NCBI RefSeq assembly: GCF_018847975.1
Contig: NZ_CP072597.1
Span: forward strand, 3,635,001-3,699,000
From: Lysobacter sp. K5869
GTDB taxonomy: Bacteria; Pseudomonadota; Gammaproteobacteria; Xanthomonadales; Xanthomonadaceae
Direction: 5' to 3'
DNA: 64,000 nucleotides
Part shown: one piece after another, positions 15,980-25,645 of the stretch
How positions within the stretch are numbered: the stretch's first letter is position 1
How the letters are laid out: each line of letters begins with the position of its first letter
Translations under genes and position numbers: made by a program
Notes under the pieces: model-generated
Told to the model about the DNA's origin: nothing
Database searches by the model: none
The model's input: the letters and a program-made list of their open reading frames with translations, nothing else

Positions 15980-16279
15980 ATGTGGTACTTGATCGAGGGT
16001 TACGACGTCGCCGATGCGCTGCCCAAGCGCGGCCCGGCGCGTCCGGCGCATTTGCAGCGCTTGCAGGATCTGCGCGATCAGGGCCGCCTGCTGTTGGCGG
16101 GGCCGTGTCCGGCGATCGACGCCGAGGACCCGGGCCCGGCCGGTTTCAGCGGCAGCCTGGTCGTGGCCGAGTTCGAATCCTTGGAGGCCGCGCGCGCCTG
16201 GGCCGACGCGGATCCTTACGTCGAGGCCGGCGTGTACGCGCGGGTCGAGGTACGTCCGTTCCGCAAGGTGCTGCCGTGA
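15980..16279 (+). CDS. YciI family protein
   Basis: The 99-residue protein has the YciI fold signature: [34 protein letters not shown], and [18 protein letters not shown]. The conserved His of the RxxHL motif is present. YciI proteins are small ferredoxin-like dimers with a proposed but generally unproven catalytic His-Asp pair. The gene overlaps the following bolA by four bases (GTGA), so the two are translationally coupled. This yciI-bolA pairing is familiar in Xanthomonadaceae. Confidence 0.9.
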   Translation: MWYLIEGYDVADALPKRGPARPAHLQRLQDLRDQGRLLLAGPCPAIDAEDPGPAGFSGSLVVAEFESLEAARAWADADPYVEAGVYARVEVRPFRKVLP

Positions 16280-16569
16280 GCCTGCCGCGCGAGCAGCGGG
16301 TCGACGCGATCCGCACCGCCATCGAAGCCGCGCTGGCGCCGCTGTCGCTGGAGATCGAGGACGAAAGCCATCGCCACGCCGGCCACGCCGGCGCGCAGGA
16401 CGGACGCGGCCATTTCCGCGTCGCCGTGATCAGCCGCGCCTTCGCCGGCATGCTGCCGCTGGCGCGCCATCGCGCGGTGTACGCGGCGGTGGGCGAGTTG
16501 ATGACGACCGATATCCATGCGTTGTCGATCGTGGCTCGTACGCCTGAAGAAGCGCAGACGCAGCAGTAG
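16276..16569 (+). CDS. BolA family protein
   Basis: The 97-residue protein starts at a GTG inside the end of yciI. It contains the BolA signature: [40 protein letters not shown], and [13 protein letters not shown]. BolA proteins partner monothiol glutaredoxins in iron-sulfur and redox handling and affect morphology under stress. The His-rich HRHAGHAG segment lies at the usual ligand site. It ends the short transcript. Which BolA paralogue (BolA or IbaG) it is cannot be settled from sequence alone. Confidence 0.9.
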   Translation: MSLPREQRVDAIRTAIEAALAPLSLEIEDESHRHAGHAGAQDGRGHFRVAVISRAFAGMLPLARHRAVYAAVGELMTTDIHALSIVARTPEEAQTQQ

Positions 16570-16832
16570 CCGGCGAGCGCAGGAGTCGGCGGACAGGAGT
16601 TAGGCGTTAGCGAGAGCGGCTGTTGCGCTGGCCGCTCCAGGCGTGCTCCATCGCCGGCACGTCGCCTCGTGCGGCTGCGCGGCGCCTACGGCATCGTCGT
16701 GGGCGCGTGCGGCCTGTTCGGGCCGAACTTGGTTGAGGCGGCCGCCGCGATCGTGGCGCATGGCGTTCGAGGCGGTCCGACTGGCGCCCGGGCGATGCGC
16801 CGCCCTCCGCGAGGCCTGCCCGCTTTCTCGGA

Positions 16833-17723
16833 TCAGGACTGCGCGTCGCCCGCCAGCAACGCCGTCATGTCGGCGTCCTTCTCGCTCCACAACCCATTCA
16901 TCCACTGCTGGAAGCGCACGCGGAACTCGCGGTCGTTCTGGTAATCGCCGCGCAGCAGTTCGGCGGGGATGGCGCGCCGGCGCACCCGCACGCGCACCTC
17001 GGGCACGCGGTCGGCCAGCAGGTCCAGCAGCGACGGCGAGCCGGCCGGGTAGGCGATGCTCACGTCCAAGATCGCGTCCAGCCCCTGGCCCATCGCATCG
17101 AGCACGAAGGCCACGCCGCCGGACTTGGGCTTGAGCAGGTGGCGGTACGGCGAACTCTGCGAGGCATGCTTGGACGCGGTGAAGCGCGTGCCCTCGACGA
17201 AATTCATGATCGACACCGGAATCTCGCTGAACTTCTCGCAGGCGCGGCGGGTGGCCTCGATGTCGCGGCCGGCCAGCTCCGGCCGCCGCGCGATCTGCTT
17301 GGGCGTGTAGCGGCGCATGAAGGGGAAATCCAGCGCCCACCACGCCAGCCCCAGCAGCGGCACCCAGAACAGTTGCTGCTTCAAGAAGAAGCGCATGAAC
17401 GGCGCGCGGCGGTTGAACAGCTTCTGCAACACCAGGATGTCGACCCAGCTCTGGTGGTTGGCCAGCACCAGGTAATGGCCGTCGGGCGCGGGCGCGGCGT
17501 CTTCGCGCACGTGCAGGCGGGTGCGGGTGAAGCGGTCCCACATGCTGCTGTTCACGCCGATCCAGCTTTCCGCCAGGCCCGTCAGCGCCGTATTGCACGC
17601 CAGGCGCAGGCGCTTGCTCGGCATCAGCGCCTTGATCAGGGCGACCAGCAACAGCGGCAACACGTGCAGCACGGTGTTGAGCGCGATCAGCAGCGAAATC
17701 AGGGCGACTCGCAAAAACAGCAT
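16833..17723 (-). CDS. PlsC-type lysophospholipid acyltransferase, YihG-like
   Basis: The 296-residue protein begins with a hydrophobic segment (about residues 3-32) that anchors it to the inner membrane. It has the acyltransferase motif I NHQSWVD at 89-95 and motif III FVEGTR at 175-180, the His/Asp pair and acyl-acceptor site of 1-acylglycerol-3-phosphate acyltransferases. Length and the long segment after motif I (RAPFMRFFLKQQLFWVPLLG) match the YihG/LCLAT subgroup rather than the shorter PlsC. It would acylate lysophosphatidic acid or a related lysolipid. The Met at 17723 is chosen because the preceding residues are not hydrophobic. It is transcribed toward bolA, without an operon partner. 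Confidence 0.88.
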   Translation of the reverse strand: MLFLRVALISLLIALNTVLHVLPLLLVALIKALMPSKRLRLACNTALTGLAESWIGVNSSMWDRFTRTRLHVREDAAPAPDGHYLVLANHQSWVDILVLQKLFNRRAPFMRFFLKQQLFWVPLLGLAWWALDFPFMRRYTPKQIARRPELAGRDIEATRRACEKFSEIPVSIMNFVEGTRFTASKHASQSSPYRHLLKPKSGGVAFVLDAMGQGLDAILDVSIAYPAGSPSLLDLLADRVPEVRVRVRRRAIPAELLRGDYQNDREFRVRFQQWMNGLWSEKDADMTALLAGDAQS

Positions 17724-18188
17724 GGAGGCGGCAGGCTCGGGAGGAGCGCCATTGTCACAGGGCAACGCCGCCGGCGTCATCCCGGCGCTGCGTTGGCCGG
17801 CTTGGGTCCGTCTTCATTTCCGTGTCCGGGGTAGGGCTGGGCTGCGTCGCAGTGCGTTCGGTCGCCATGCGTTCGCGTGAGGCGGCGCTGCGCGTTCGCC
17901 GTCATGCCGCGCTCGCGCGGTGCCGTGCGCCCGCAGTGGCGCGTGCGCAGTGGGTGCGCCGTTCGCGCCGAGAGTCGCAGCGCGTCCTGCGTGCCGATCG
18001 GGCGATGCGGCGGCGAGCGGAATCGCGCCGCGCCGACCGCTGCGCGTTGCTGCGTCGCAGCATGGTTTCGCCGGCATTTTCGCCGCTTTCCAACCGGCTA
18101 ACCGGTTTTCATAACAAGCGCTTTACACTCGTTCCTGAAAACGTTTACAGTCGTCGCACTTTCAGCCGCGAAGGGGCGGTCGAGGACT
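17724..18188. other. Divergent intergenic region upstream of lacI
   Basis: About 465 bases of GC-rich sequence. Frames here have no family resemblance and unnatural Arg/Ala composition. The last 100 bases hold the lacI promoter region: an AACCGGTT palindrome near 18100, AAGCGCTT at 18116-18123, and the LacI-type box at 18136. Confidence 0.6.
18122..18150 (+). promoter_or_regulatory. Candidate promoter of lacI with overlapping LacI-type operator
   Basis: TTTACA (18122-18127), a 17-base spacer and TTACAG (18145-18150) form a plausible sigma-70 promoter. The box TGAAAACGTTTACA (18136-18149) covers the spacer and -10, so its binder would repress. The identical 14-mer lies at 35277-35290 before the ABC ATPase. 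Promoter call is tentative; the box is firm. Confidence 0.6.
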
Positions 18189-19250
18189 GTGGTGAGCGTG
18201 ACGATCAAAGATGTCGCCCGCGCGGCCCAGGTGTCGGTGGCGACAGTATCGCGGACCTTGAACGGTCATGGCAACGTCGCCGAAGACGTGCGCCGGCGCG
18301 TTCTGGCCGTCGCCAACGACCTGCGCTACACGCCGCACGCCGCGGCGCGCAGCCTCAGCAGCCGCCGCACCCAGACGCTGGGCGTGGTGCTGCCGGACCT
18401 GCACGGCGAGTTCTTCTCCGAACTGGTGCGCGGCGTCGATCAAGTCGCGCGCGAGCATCGCCTGCACCTGTTGGTGTCGAGCTACCACGGCCAGCCGGAA
18501 GAGCAGGTCTCGGCGCTGCGCGCGATGCGCGGCCGGGTCGACGGCCTGCTGGTGATGTCGCCGTACGCCGCCGCGCAAGTCTCCATCGCCGAGGAGCTGG
18601 CGGCGACCTTGCCGACCGTGCTGATCAACGCGCAGGACGCCGCGGCCGACATGCCCTCGCTCAACGTCGACAACTACGGCGGCGCGCAGGCGATGGTCGA
18701 GCATCTCGTCGCCGCGGGCCATCGCCGCATCGCCTTCATCGCCGGTCCCGAAGACAACTTCGACGCCAACGAGCGCCTGCGCGGCTATCGCGAAGCGCTG
18801 GCGCGGCTGCTGCCGGACGCGCGCGAGTGGGTGCTGCCGGGCAAGTTCGACGAAGCCTCCGGCCACGCCGCCGGCAATGCCTTGCTGGCCGCGCGCGAAC
18901 GCCCCGACGCGGTGTTCGCCGCCAACGACATGATGGCGCTGGGCTGCTTGTTCGGCCTGGTCCAAGGCGGGTTGCGCGTGCCCGACGACATCGCCGTGAC
19001 CGGCTTCGACGACATTCCGCTGGCGCGCTACGTCCACCCGGCGCTAACGACCATGCGGGTCAATATCGCCGAGCTGGGCGCGCGCGCGGCGCGCATGCTG
19101 CTGGCCCGGCTCAATCCGGAACCGGCCGCGGACGCGGCGCAGGCGCCGGGCGAGGCATCCGAACACCTAGAAAAACCGCGGCAAAGCGAGCCGCTGCGGC
19201 CCGAATTGATCGTGCGCGAATCGGGGCTACGCCGAGGGGGCGGCGCCTGA
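18189..19250 (+). CDS. LacI-family transcriptional regulator of the glucan/oligosaccharide locus
   Basis: The 353-residue protein starts at one of two adjacent GTG codons. The N-terminal helix-turn-helix and hinge are complete (TIKDVARAAQVSVATVSRTL, then RRRVLAVANDLRYTPHAAARS), followed by the periplasmic-binding-like ligand domain (LGVVLPDLHGEFFSELVRG, AGHRRIAFIAGPEDNFDANE, AVTGFDDIPLARYVHPALTT). A poorly conserved insert of about 30 residues precedes the C-terminal PELIVRES. It is encoded immediately before the TonB receptor. A LacI-type box overlaps its own promoter, a related box precedes the TonB receptor, and an identical box precedes the ABC ATPase, so it probably represses the whole uptake system until a sugar binds. 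Inducer unknown. Confidence 0.92.
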   Translation: MVSVTIKDVARAAQVSVATVSRTLNGHGNVAEDVRRRVLAVANDLRYTPHAAARSLSSRRTQTLGVVLPDLHGEFFSELVRGVDQVAREHRLHLLVSSYHGQPEEQVSALRAMRGRVDGLLVMSPYAAAQVSIAEELAATLPTVLINAQDAAADMPSLNVDNYGGAQAMVEHLVAAGHRRIAFIAGPEDNFDANERLRGYREALARLLPDAREWVLPGKFDEASGHAAGNALLAARERPDAVFAANDMMALGCLFGLVQGGLRVPDDIAVTGFDDIPLARYVHPALTTMRVNIAELGARAARMLLARLNPEPAADAAQAPGEASEHLEKPRQSEPLRPELIVRESGLRRGGGA

Positions 19251-19278
19251 TCGCGGGCGAAAAAAATTTGGCCGCGCG

Positions 19279-19292
19279 TGTAAGCGATTACA
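19279..19292. promoter_or_regulatory. LacI-type operator upstream of TonB receptor
   Basis: TGTAAGCGATTACA is a near-palindrome with TGTAA/TTACA arms, 61 bases before the receptor start. It is close in form but not identical to the TGAAAACGTTTACA boxes at 18136 and 35277. Confidence 0.65.
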
Positions 19293-19352
19293 AAACAGGC
19301 CGCTTCTCAACGCTGCACCGCAGCGACGTGCTCCTTGGAGGGAGGAACGCAG

Positions 19353-22300
19353 ATGACCCACGACAATAAGACATCACGCCGACATCCACGGCTCCGTTTT
19401 CCCGGCGCGCCGGGCCGCAGTTTGCTGGCCTGCGCGCTCGCCAGCTGCCTGATGCTGTCCGCGCCGGCGGCGCTGGCGCAGAGCACCGCGGCGACCATCC
19501 GCGGCACGGTCAGCGGCAACGCCGGGCCGTCGGGCAACGCCAGCGTGACCGCGACCAACCTCGCCAGCGGCTTGGTGCGCAAGGTCCAGACCGGCGGCGA
19601 CGGCAACTACACCCTGGCCGGCCTGCCGCCGGGCACCTACCGCATCGACGTCAACGCCGACGGCCAGAGCAACACTCGCAACGTCACCGTCGCGGTGGGC
19701 CAGACCGCGACCTTGAACCTGTCCACCGGCGGCGTCGCCGAGACCGCGCCGAGCGGGCAGTCCGCCACCGACATCGACAAGGTCACCGTGACCGCCTCGG
19801 CCCTGGCCGAGGTGCGCACCTCCGAGAACGCCACCTACATCTCGACCAAGCAGATCGAGTCGCTGCCGCAGGGCACGCGCAACTTCCTCGCCTTCGCCGA
19901 CACCGTGCCGGGCGTGCAGTTCGTGCAGGCCTCCAACGGTTCGGCCTCGCTGCGCAGCGGTGCGCAGAGTTCCAACGGCGTCAACGTCTACATCGACGGC
20001 GTCGGCCAGAAGAACTACGTGCTGCCCGGCGGCATCTCCGGCCAGGACGACACCCGCGGCAATCCGTTCCCGCAGTCGGCGATCGGCGAATACAAGGTCA
20101 TCACCTCCAACTACAAGGCCGAGTTCGACCAGCTCAGCTCCGCCGCGATCACCGCGGTGACGCGCTCGGGCAGCAACGAATTCCACGGCGACTTCTTCTG
20201 GGACAACACCTTCGAGAAGTGGCGCGCGCCGACGCCGGCCGAGGACAAGGCCGGGCGCAAGACCGACTCGAAGGAAGAGCAGTACGGCATTTCCTTCGGC
20301 GGCCCGATCATCCAGGACAAGATGCATTTCTTCGTCGCCTACGAGGCGAAGGAATACAACACGCCGTTCACGATCAAGCCCGGCGAAGGCGTCACCGCCG
20401 CGACCTTGCCGGCGCAGTTCCAGTCGCTGATCGGCGGCGTCAACGCGCCGTTCAAGGAAGACCTGTATTTCGCCAAGCTCGACCTGACCCTGGGCGAGAA
20501 CCATTACTTCGAGTTGACCGGCAAGTACCGCGACGAAACCGAACTGACCGGCGTCGACGGCATCAGCACGGTTCCCTTCGGCACCGCCAAGGACAACCAG
20601 GACAAGCGCGCGGACCTGCGCTACCAATACACCGGCGAGGGTTGGCTCAACGACGCGCACCTCACCTACGAGGACGCCGCCTACAACCCGCGCGCCAACG
20701 CCTTCGGCAACGGTTATGTGCTGACCCGCGGCGACATCGGTTCCAGCGGCGACAAGCGCGTGCTCAACGCCGGCCCCGGCGAGAATTTCCAGAACAAGGC
20801 GCAGAAGGGCTGGTCGATCCAGGACGATCTGACCTTCACCGACCTGCAGTGGCACGGCAACCACACCGTCAAGATGGGCGTGAAGTACAAGGTCATCGAC
20901 GTCAGCGCGGCCGAGCAGATCCCGTACAACCCGCAGTTCTTCTACGACATCGCCGGCGATCTGGCTTCGCCGTATCTGGTGCGCTTCGGCGCCGGCCTGC
21001 CGGGCATCGCCGACGGCAGCGTGGAGTCGCGCAACAAGCAGTTCGGCATCTACATCCAGGACGACTGGGAGGTCAACGACAAGCTGACCCTCAACCTGGG
21101 CGTGCGCTGGGACTACGAGACCAGCGACGTCTACACCGATTACCGCACGCCGGCCGACGTGGTCGCCGCGCTCAACAGCCAGGATCCGCGCGCGCCGGCC
21201 GGGCAGAGCTATCGGCAGACCCTGGCCAAGGGCGGCATCGATCTCAACGACTTCATCAGCGACGGCAGCCAGCGCAGCAACTTCAAGGACGCGATCCAGC
21301 CGCGCCTGGGCTTCTCCTACGATCTCAACGCCGACCAGCGCCACGTGATCTACGGCGGCGCCGGCCGCGCCTACGACCGCAACATCTTCAACAACCTGCA
21401 GCTGGAAACGACCAAGGGCACGTTCCCGACCTATTCGTACCGCTTCAACCAACCCGGCCACACCTGCACGCCGGGCGTGGGCGACTGTCTGGCGTTCAAT
21501 CCCGGGCTGATGAACCGCGACGCGCTGGAAGCGCTGGTCGCAGCCAATCCGAACTTCGGCCGCGAAGTGTTCCTGCTCAGCAACGATCTGAAGACGCCGT
21601 ACTCGGATCAGTTCAGCATCGGCATGCGCAACGCGGTGACCATCGGCGGGACCGAGTGGCAGACCGACGTGGGCGTCTCGCGCATCGTCAGCAAGGACGG
21701 TTTCGCCTTCCTGCTCGGCAACCGCAACCCGGACGGTTCGTTCTATCCGCCGGGCGCGAAGTGGGGTCCGCCGTGGGGCGCCGGCGTTCCGGGCTTCGGC
21801 CGCGCGCTGATCCTGGGCGTGAACGGCATCGAGACCCGCGCCAACGCGCTGCTGGTCAAGATCGACAAGCCCTACACCCGCGAGTCGGGCTGGGGCGTGA
21901 CCCTGGCGTACACCTTCACCGACGCCGAGGAAAACCGCGAGACCGGCGAATCGTTCTCGCTCGATCATCCGAGCCTGGCCGGCTTCGGCTGGCACGATCC
22001 CAAGGGCGTGCCGCGTCATCGCCTGGTCGCCACCGGCATCTACGATGGCCCGTGGGGGCTGACGTTCTCCGGCAAGCTGACCTTGGCGAGCCCGACCGGC
22101 TACTACTTCGTCAATTGCTCGCAGTCGCCCAACGGCGACGACGCCGCCTGCTTCACCGATCAGTACAAGGAAGACCGCACCGTCGGCTTCAAGCAGCTCG
22201 ATCTGGCGGTGAGCAAGGAGTTCGATATCGGCGCCGGCATCAAGTTCCGCATCCGCGGCGACGTGCTCAACGTCACCAACGCGCGCAACTACAACCAGTT

Positions 22301-22412
22301 CGACACCTTCGCCGGCCGTCTCGGCGCGCCGAATCCGAACTTCGGCGACCATCAGGACGGCATCATCCTGCCGACGCGCATGTTCAAGCTGTCGATGGGT
22401 TTCAGTTGGTGA
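19353..22412 (+). CDS. TonB-dependent receptor, Oar-like (carboxypeptidase regulatory-like N-terminal domain)
   Basis: The 1019-residue outer membrane receptor has a GGAGG site before its ATG and a signal peptide cut after LALA (about residue 42). Next come a carboxypeptidase-regulatory-like beta domain (TIRGTVSGNAGPSGNASVTA through NVTVAVGQTATLNL, about 48-130), a plug domain with ISTKQIESLPQGTRNFL and VNVYIDGVGQKNYV, and a long beta-barrel ending in an aromatic residue (KLSMGFSW). Such receptors import oligosaccharides in Xanthomonadaceae carbohydrate loci. It sits between the LacI gene and a glucanase lipoprotein, with a LacI-type box upstream. No extracytoplasmic sigma signalling domain is evident. 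Ligand inferred from neighbours only. Confidence 0.92.
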   Translation: MTHDNKTSRRHPRLRFPGAPGRSLLACALASCLMLSAPAALAQSTAATIRGTVSGNAGPSGNASVTATNLASGLVRKVQTGGDGNYTLAGLPPGTYRIDVNADGQSNTRNVTVAVGQTATLNLSTGGVAETAPSGQSATDIDKVTVTASALAEVRTSENATYISTKQIESLPQGTRNFLAFADTVPGVQFVQASNGSASLRSGAQSSNGVNVYIDGVGQKNYVLPGGISGQDDTRGNPFPQSAIGEYKVITSNYKAEFDQLSSAAITAVTRSGSNEFHGDFFWDNTFEKWRAPTPAEDKAGRKTDSKEEQYGISFGGPIIQDKMHFFVAYEAKEYNTPFTIKPGEGVTAATLPAQFQSLIGGVNAPFKEDLYFAKLDLTLGENHYFELTGKYRDETELTGVDGISTVPFGTAKDNQDKRADLRYQYTGEGWLNDAHLTYEDAAYNPRANAFGNGYVLTRGDIGSSGDKRVLNAGPGENFQNKAQKGWSIQDDLTFTDLQWHGNHTVKMGVKYKVIDVSAAEQIPYNPQFFYDIAGDLASPYLVRFGAGLPGIADGSVESRNKQFGIYIQDDWEVNDKLTLNLGVRWDYETSDVYTDYRTPADVVAALNSQDPRAPAGQSYRQTLAKGGIDLNDFISDGSQRSNFKDAIQPRLGFSYDLNADQRHVIYGGAGRAYDRNIFNNLQLETTKGTFPTYSYRFNQPGHTCTPGVGDCLAFNPGLMNRDALEALVAANPNFGREVFLLSNDLKTPYSDQFSIGMRNAVTIGGTEWQTDVGVSRIVSKDGFAFLLGNRNPDGSFYPPGAKWGPPWGAGVPGFGRALILGVNGIETRANALLVKIDKPYTRESGWGVTLAYTFTDAEENRETGESFSLDHPSLAGFGWHDPKGVPRHRLVATGIYDGPWGLTFSGKLTLASPTGYYFVNCSQSPNGDDAACFTDQYKEDRTVGFKQLDLAVSKEFDIGAGIKFRIRGDVLNVTNARNYNQFDTFAGRLGAPNPNFGDHQDGIILPTRMFKLSMGFSW

Positions 22413-22569
22413 ACGCCGCGCGCCGGCCGCTCGCGCAGCGGCCGGCGTCGGCTTAGCAGGGCTTTCGCGCGCCGCGGGAACCAATCGCGGCGACGCGGGG
22501 ACAAACCGAATGAGGAGTCCGCGCCCGGGGCGCGGACGGGTTCACGAAGACACAGGGGTCTTTGGCTTC

Positions 22570-24246
22570 ATGCGACACGCACAAACGACAACGCGCGCGG
22601 TTTCCTTCGCTGTCCTGGGCACGCTGTTGCTCGCTTTGTCCGCGTGCAAGAAGCCGGAGACGCAATCGCAGACGCAGCCCATCGTCAATCCGGAGCCGGT
22701 CGTGGTCGAGCCGCTCAAGCAGGAGCGGCTGGAACTGCCGCCGCTGTTCCGCGATATCGAGAAGCGCACGTTCCAGTTCTTCTGGGACACCTCGAACGAG
22801 CGCAACGGCCTGACCCCCGACCGCTATCCGTCGCGGCCGTTCGCCTCGATCGCGTCGGTCGGTTTCGCCTTGACCGCGTACCCCATCGGCATCGAGCGCG
22901 GCTGGGTCAGCCGCACCCAGGCGGTGGACCGCACCCTGACCACGCTGAAGTTCCTGCGCGATCTGCCCGCCGGCCCGCAGGCCAGCGGCAAGGGCACCTA
23001 CAAGGGGTTCTACTACCACTTCCTCGACATGCAGAAGGGCGAGCGTTACGACAGCTGGGTCGAGCTGTCGAGCGTGGACACCGGCTTGCTGATGATGGGC
23101 GTGCTGTTCGCCCAGTCGTATTACGACCGCGACGACGCGCGCGAGAAGGAAATCCGCGAGATCGCCGACACGCTGTACAAGCGCGTGGATTGGCAGTGGC
23201 TGCAGCAGAACAAGCCGCTGATCTCGATGGGCTGGTTCCCCGAATCGGGCTTCATCAAGCACGACTGGATGGGCTACAACGAGGCCATGCTGCTGTACGT
23301 GCTGGCGCTGGGTTCGCCGAGCCATCCGGTCGAACCCGAGGCCTGGACGGTGTGGACGCGCACCTACAACGACGTGTGGGGCGTCTACCAAGGCGAGGAA
23401 TTCCTCGCGTTCGGCCCCTTGTTCGGCCACCAATACAGCCACGTCTGGATCGATTTCCGCGGTATCCAGGACGATTACATGCGCGAGCGCGGCATCGATT
23501 ATTTCGAGAACAGCCGCCGCGCCGCCTACGCCCAGCGCGCCTACGCCATCGCCAACCCGATGAAGTGGAAGGACTACGGCCCCGAGCTGTGGGGCCTGAC
23601 CGCGAGCGACGGGCCGCAGCAGACCTTGCAGGAATACCGCGGCGAGCAGCGCCAGTTCCGCCACTATTCGGCGCGCGGCGCCGGCCTGCGCGAGAACTTC
23701 GACGACGGCACCATCGCCCCGACCGCGGCGATCGCCTCGCTGCCGTTCGCGCCGGAGATCGTGATTCCGACCACGGTGTCGATGCACGAGCGCTACGGCG
23801 AGTACATCTATTCCAGCTACGGCTTCCTGGATTCGTTCAACCCCAGCTTCAACTACGACATCCCGCTCAAGACCGGACGGTTGGTGCCGAACCAGGGCTG
23901 GGTGTCGAGCGATTACATCGGCATCGACCAGGGGCCGATCCTGACCATGATCAGCAACTACCGCAACGAGTTCGTCTGGAACGTGATGAAGCGCAATGCC
24001 TACGTGCGCGCCGGACTGGAACGCGCGGGCTTCAAGGGCGGCTGGCTGGCGCCGCCGGAGAACAAGAGCAAGGACGGCAAGGACAAGGACGGCGGCAAGG
24101 ACGCGGACGCGAGCAAGCCGGCCGAGGCCGCCAAGCCGGCGGCCAAGCCGGCCGGTCCGATCGATCCGGCCACGGCGCGCGCGCTCGGCGAGGCGGAGTC
24201 GCGCGCGGCGCGCACGCCGCCGAAGCCGGCGCCGAAGCCCGAATGA
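22570..24246 (+). CDS. Glucoamylase-like domain lipoprotein, GH144-type (candidate beta-1,2-glucanase)
   Basis: The 558-residue protein has a lipoprotein signal with lipobox LSAC (Cys26). The (alpha/alpha)6 domain, about residues 60-490, carries the signatures of the glycoamylase-like Pfam family: RTFQFFWDTSNERNGLTPDR, WMGYNEAMLLYVLALGSPSH, FGHQYSHVWIDFRGIQDDYM, LWGLTASDGP, DGTIAPTAAIASLPFAPE, and YIGIDQGPILTMISNYRN. Characterised bacterial members (GH144) are endo- or exo-beta-1,2-glucanases; the name glucoamylase is historical. The last 60 residues are a Lys/Ala/Pro-rich tail. It lies 28 bases before the ABC binding protein, so it probably trims glucan in the periplasm or at the outer membrane for import. 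Linkage specificity is inferred. Confidence 0.85.
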   Translation: MRHAQTTTRAVSFAVLGTLLLALSACKKPETQSQTQPIVNPEPVVVEPLKQERLELPPLFRDIEKRTFQFFWDTSNERNGLTPDRYPSRPFASIASVGFALTAYPIGIERGWVSRTQAVDRTLTTLKFLRDLPAGPQASGKGTYKGFYYHFLDMQKGERYDSWVELSSVDTGLLMMGVLFAQSYYDRDDAREKEIREIADTLYKRVDWQWLQQNKPLISMGWFPESGFIKHDWMGYNEAMLLYVLALGSPSHPVEPEAWTVWTRTYNDVWGVYQGEEFLAFGPLFGHQYSHVWIDFRGIQDDYMRERGIDYFENSRRAAYAQRAYAIANPMKWKDYGPELWGLTASDGPQQTLQEYRGEQRQFRHYSARGAGLRENFDDGTIAPTAAIASLPFAPEIVIPTTVSMHERYGEYIYSSYGFLDSFNPSFNYDIPLKTGRLVPNQGWVSSDYIGIDQGPILTMISNYRNEFVWNVMKRNAYVRAGLERAGFKGGWLAPPENKSKDGKDKDGGKDADASKPAEAAKPAAKPAGPIDPATARALGEAESRAARTPPKPAPKPE

Positions 24247-24274
24247 CGGGGCGCGCGACGGCGGGACCGGCGGC

Positions 24275-25645
24275 ATGAGCGCGCGCACGCCGCAGCGCGG
24301 CGGTTCGCCGCGCCATCGCGGCCCGATCTCGGCGGCGCGGCGCCTGTGCCGGCTGATCGCGCTGGCCTTGCTGGCGACGCTGCTCGGCAGTTGCTCCGGC
24401 AACCGCGACGGCCGCACCGTGGTGAAGTTCTGGGCGATGGGCTTCGAGGGCGAGATGGTCGCCCGCCTGATCCCCGAGTTCGAACGCCGCAACCCCGGCA
24501 TCCGCGTGCAGGTGCAGCAACTGCCGATCATCTCCGCGCACGAAAAGCTGCTCACCGCGTTCGCCGGCGATTCGCTGCCGGACGTGTGCGCGATCGGCAA
24601 CACCTGGGTCTCCGAATTCGCCTTGCTCGACGCGCTGGAGCCGCTCGACGGCCGCATCGCAGCGACGCCGTCGCTGCGCGCGCAGGACTACTTCGCCGGC
24701 GCCTGGGACACCGGCGTCATCGACGGGACGGTGTACGCGGTGCCGTGGTACGTGGAAACGCGTTTGCCTTACTACCGCCGCGACTTGCTGCAAAAAGCCG
24801 GCATCGCCGAGCCGCCCAAGACCTGGGACGAATGGAAGACGGCGATGGCGGCGATCAAGCGCGAGGTCGGCCCCGACCGCTACGCCACGTTGTTCCCGCT
24901 CAACGAGCCCGAGCCGCTGTTGAACCTGGGCATCCAGTCCGACGAGCCGCTGCTGCGCGACAACGGCCGTTACGGCAATTTCCGCAGCCCGGGCTTCAAG
25001 CGCGCGCTGGCGTTCTACCGCGAGGCCTTCGAGCGCCAGTGGGCGCCGCTGGCGAGCAATACCCAGATCGCCAACGTCTGGAACGAATTCGGCCGCGGCT
25101 ATTTCAGTTTTTACGTCAACGGTCCCTGGAACATCGCCGAGTTCAAGAAGCGCTTGCCGGCCGATCTGCAGGACACCTGGATGACCATGCCGCTGCCCGG
25201 CGAACACGGGCCGGGCGCGTCGGTGGCCGGCGGCGCCAGCTTCGTGGTGTTCCGCGGCTCCCAGCGCCAGGACGCGGCGTGGAAACTGATCGCTTACTTG
25301 TCCGAACCGCGGACGCAGATGCAATTCCACGGCCTCACCGGCAATCTGCCGCCGCGGCGCGAGTCGTGGAACGCGCCGGCGCTGGTCGCCGATCCTTATG
25401 CGCGCGCGTTCCGCGATCAACTCGAGCGCGCGCGCCCGGCGCCGAAAGTGCCGGAGTGGGAGCGCATCGCGATGGAGATCAAGGTGGTCGGCGAGCAGCT
25501 CGCCAACGGCCGTTTGAGCGTCGATCAAGCCGCCGAGGAACTCGACCGCCGCGCCGACCGCATCCTGGAGAAGCGCCGCTGGATGCTCGATCACGCCGCC
25601 AAGCCGGCCGGCCAACCAGCGGCCGCGGCCGGGGAGGGCGCATGA
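24275..25645 (+). CDS. ABC sugar transporter, solute-binding lipoprotein (family 1)
   Basis: The 456-residue protein has a long basic N-terminus and lipobox LGSC (Cys40). The mature part is a family 1 extracellular solute-binding protein: VVKFWAMGFEGEMVARLIPE, FAGDSLPDVCAIGNTWVSEF, AVPWYVETRLPYYRRDLLQK, PPKTWDEWKTAMAAIK, and VAGGASFVVFRGSQRQDAAW. It overlaps the first permease gene by four bases (ATGA), so binding protein and permeases are made together. It would capture an oligosaccharide in the periplasm. The Met at 24275 lacks a strong ribosome-binding site, so the exact start is uncertain, but the lipobox fixes the mature end. Confidence 0.92.
   Translation: MSARTPQRGGSPRHRGPISAARRLCRLIALALLATLLGSCSGNRDGRTVVKFWAMGFEGEMVARLIPEFERRNPGIRVQVQQLPIISAHEKLLTAFAGDSLPDVCAIGNTWVSEFALLDALEPLDGRIAATPSLRAQDYFAGAWDTGVIDGTVYAVPWYVETRLPYYRRDLLQKAGIAEPPKTWDEWKTAMAAIKREVGPDRYATLFPLNEPEPLLNLGIQSDEPLLRDNGRYGNFRSPGFKRALAFYREAFERQWAPLASNTQIANVWNEFGRGYFSFYVNGPWNIAEFKKRLPADLQDTWMTMPLPGEHGPGASVAGGASFVVFRGSQRQDAAWKLIAYLSEPRTQMQFHGLTGNLPPRRESWNAPALVADPYARAFRDQLERARPAPKVPEWERIAMEIKVVGEQLANGRLSVDQAAEELDRRADRILEKRRWMLDHAAKPAGQPAAAAGEGA

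Noticed and set aside
17822..19369. Long plus-strand frame overlapping the LacI gene
   Set aside because: It is a shadow of the LacI gene in another frame; the LacI protein has a clear helix-turn-helix and ligand domain.
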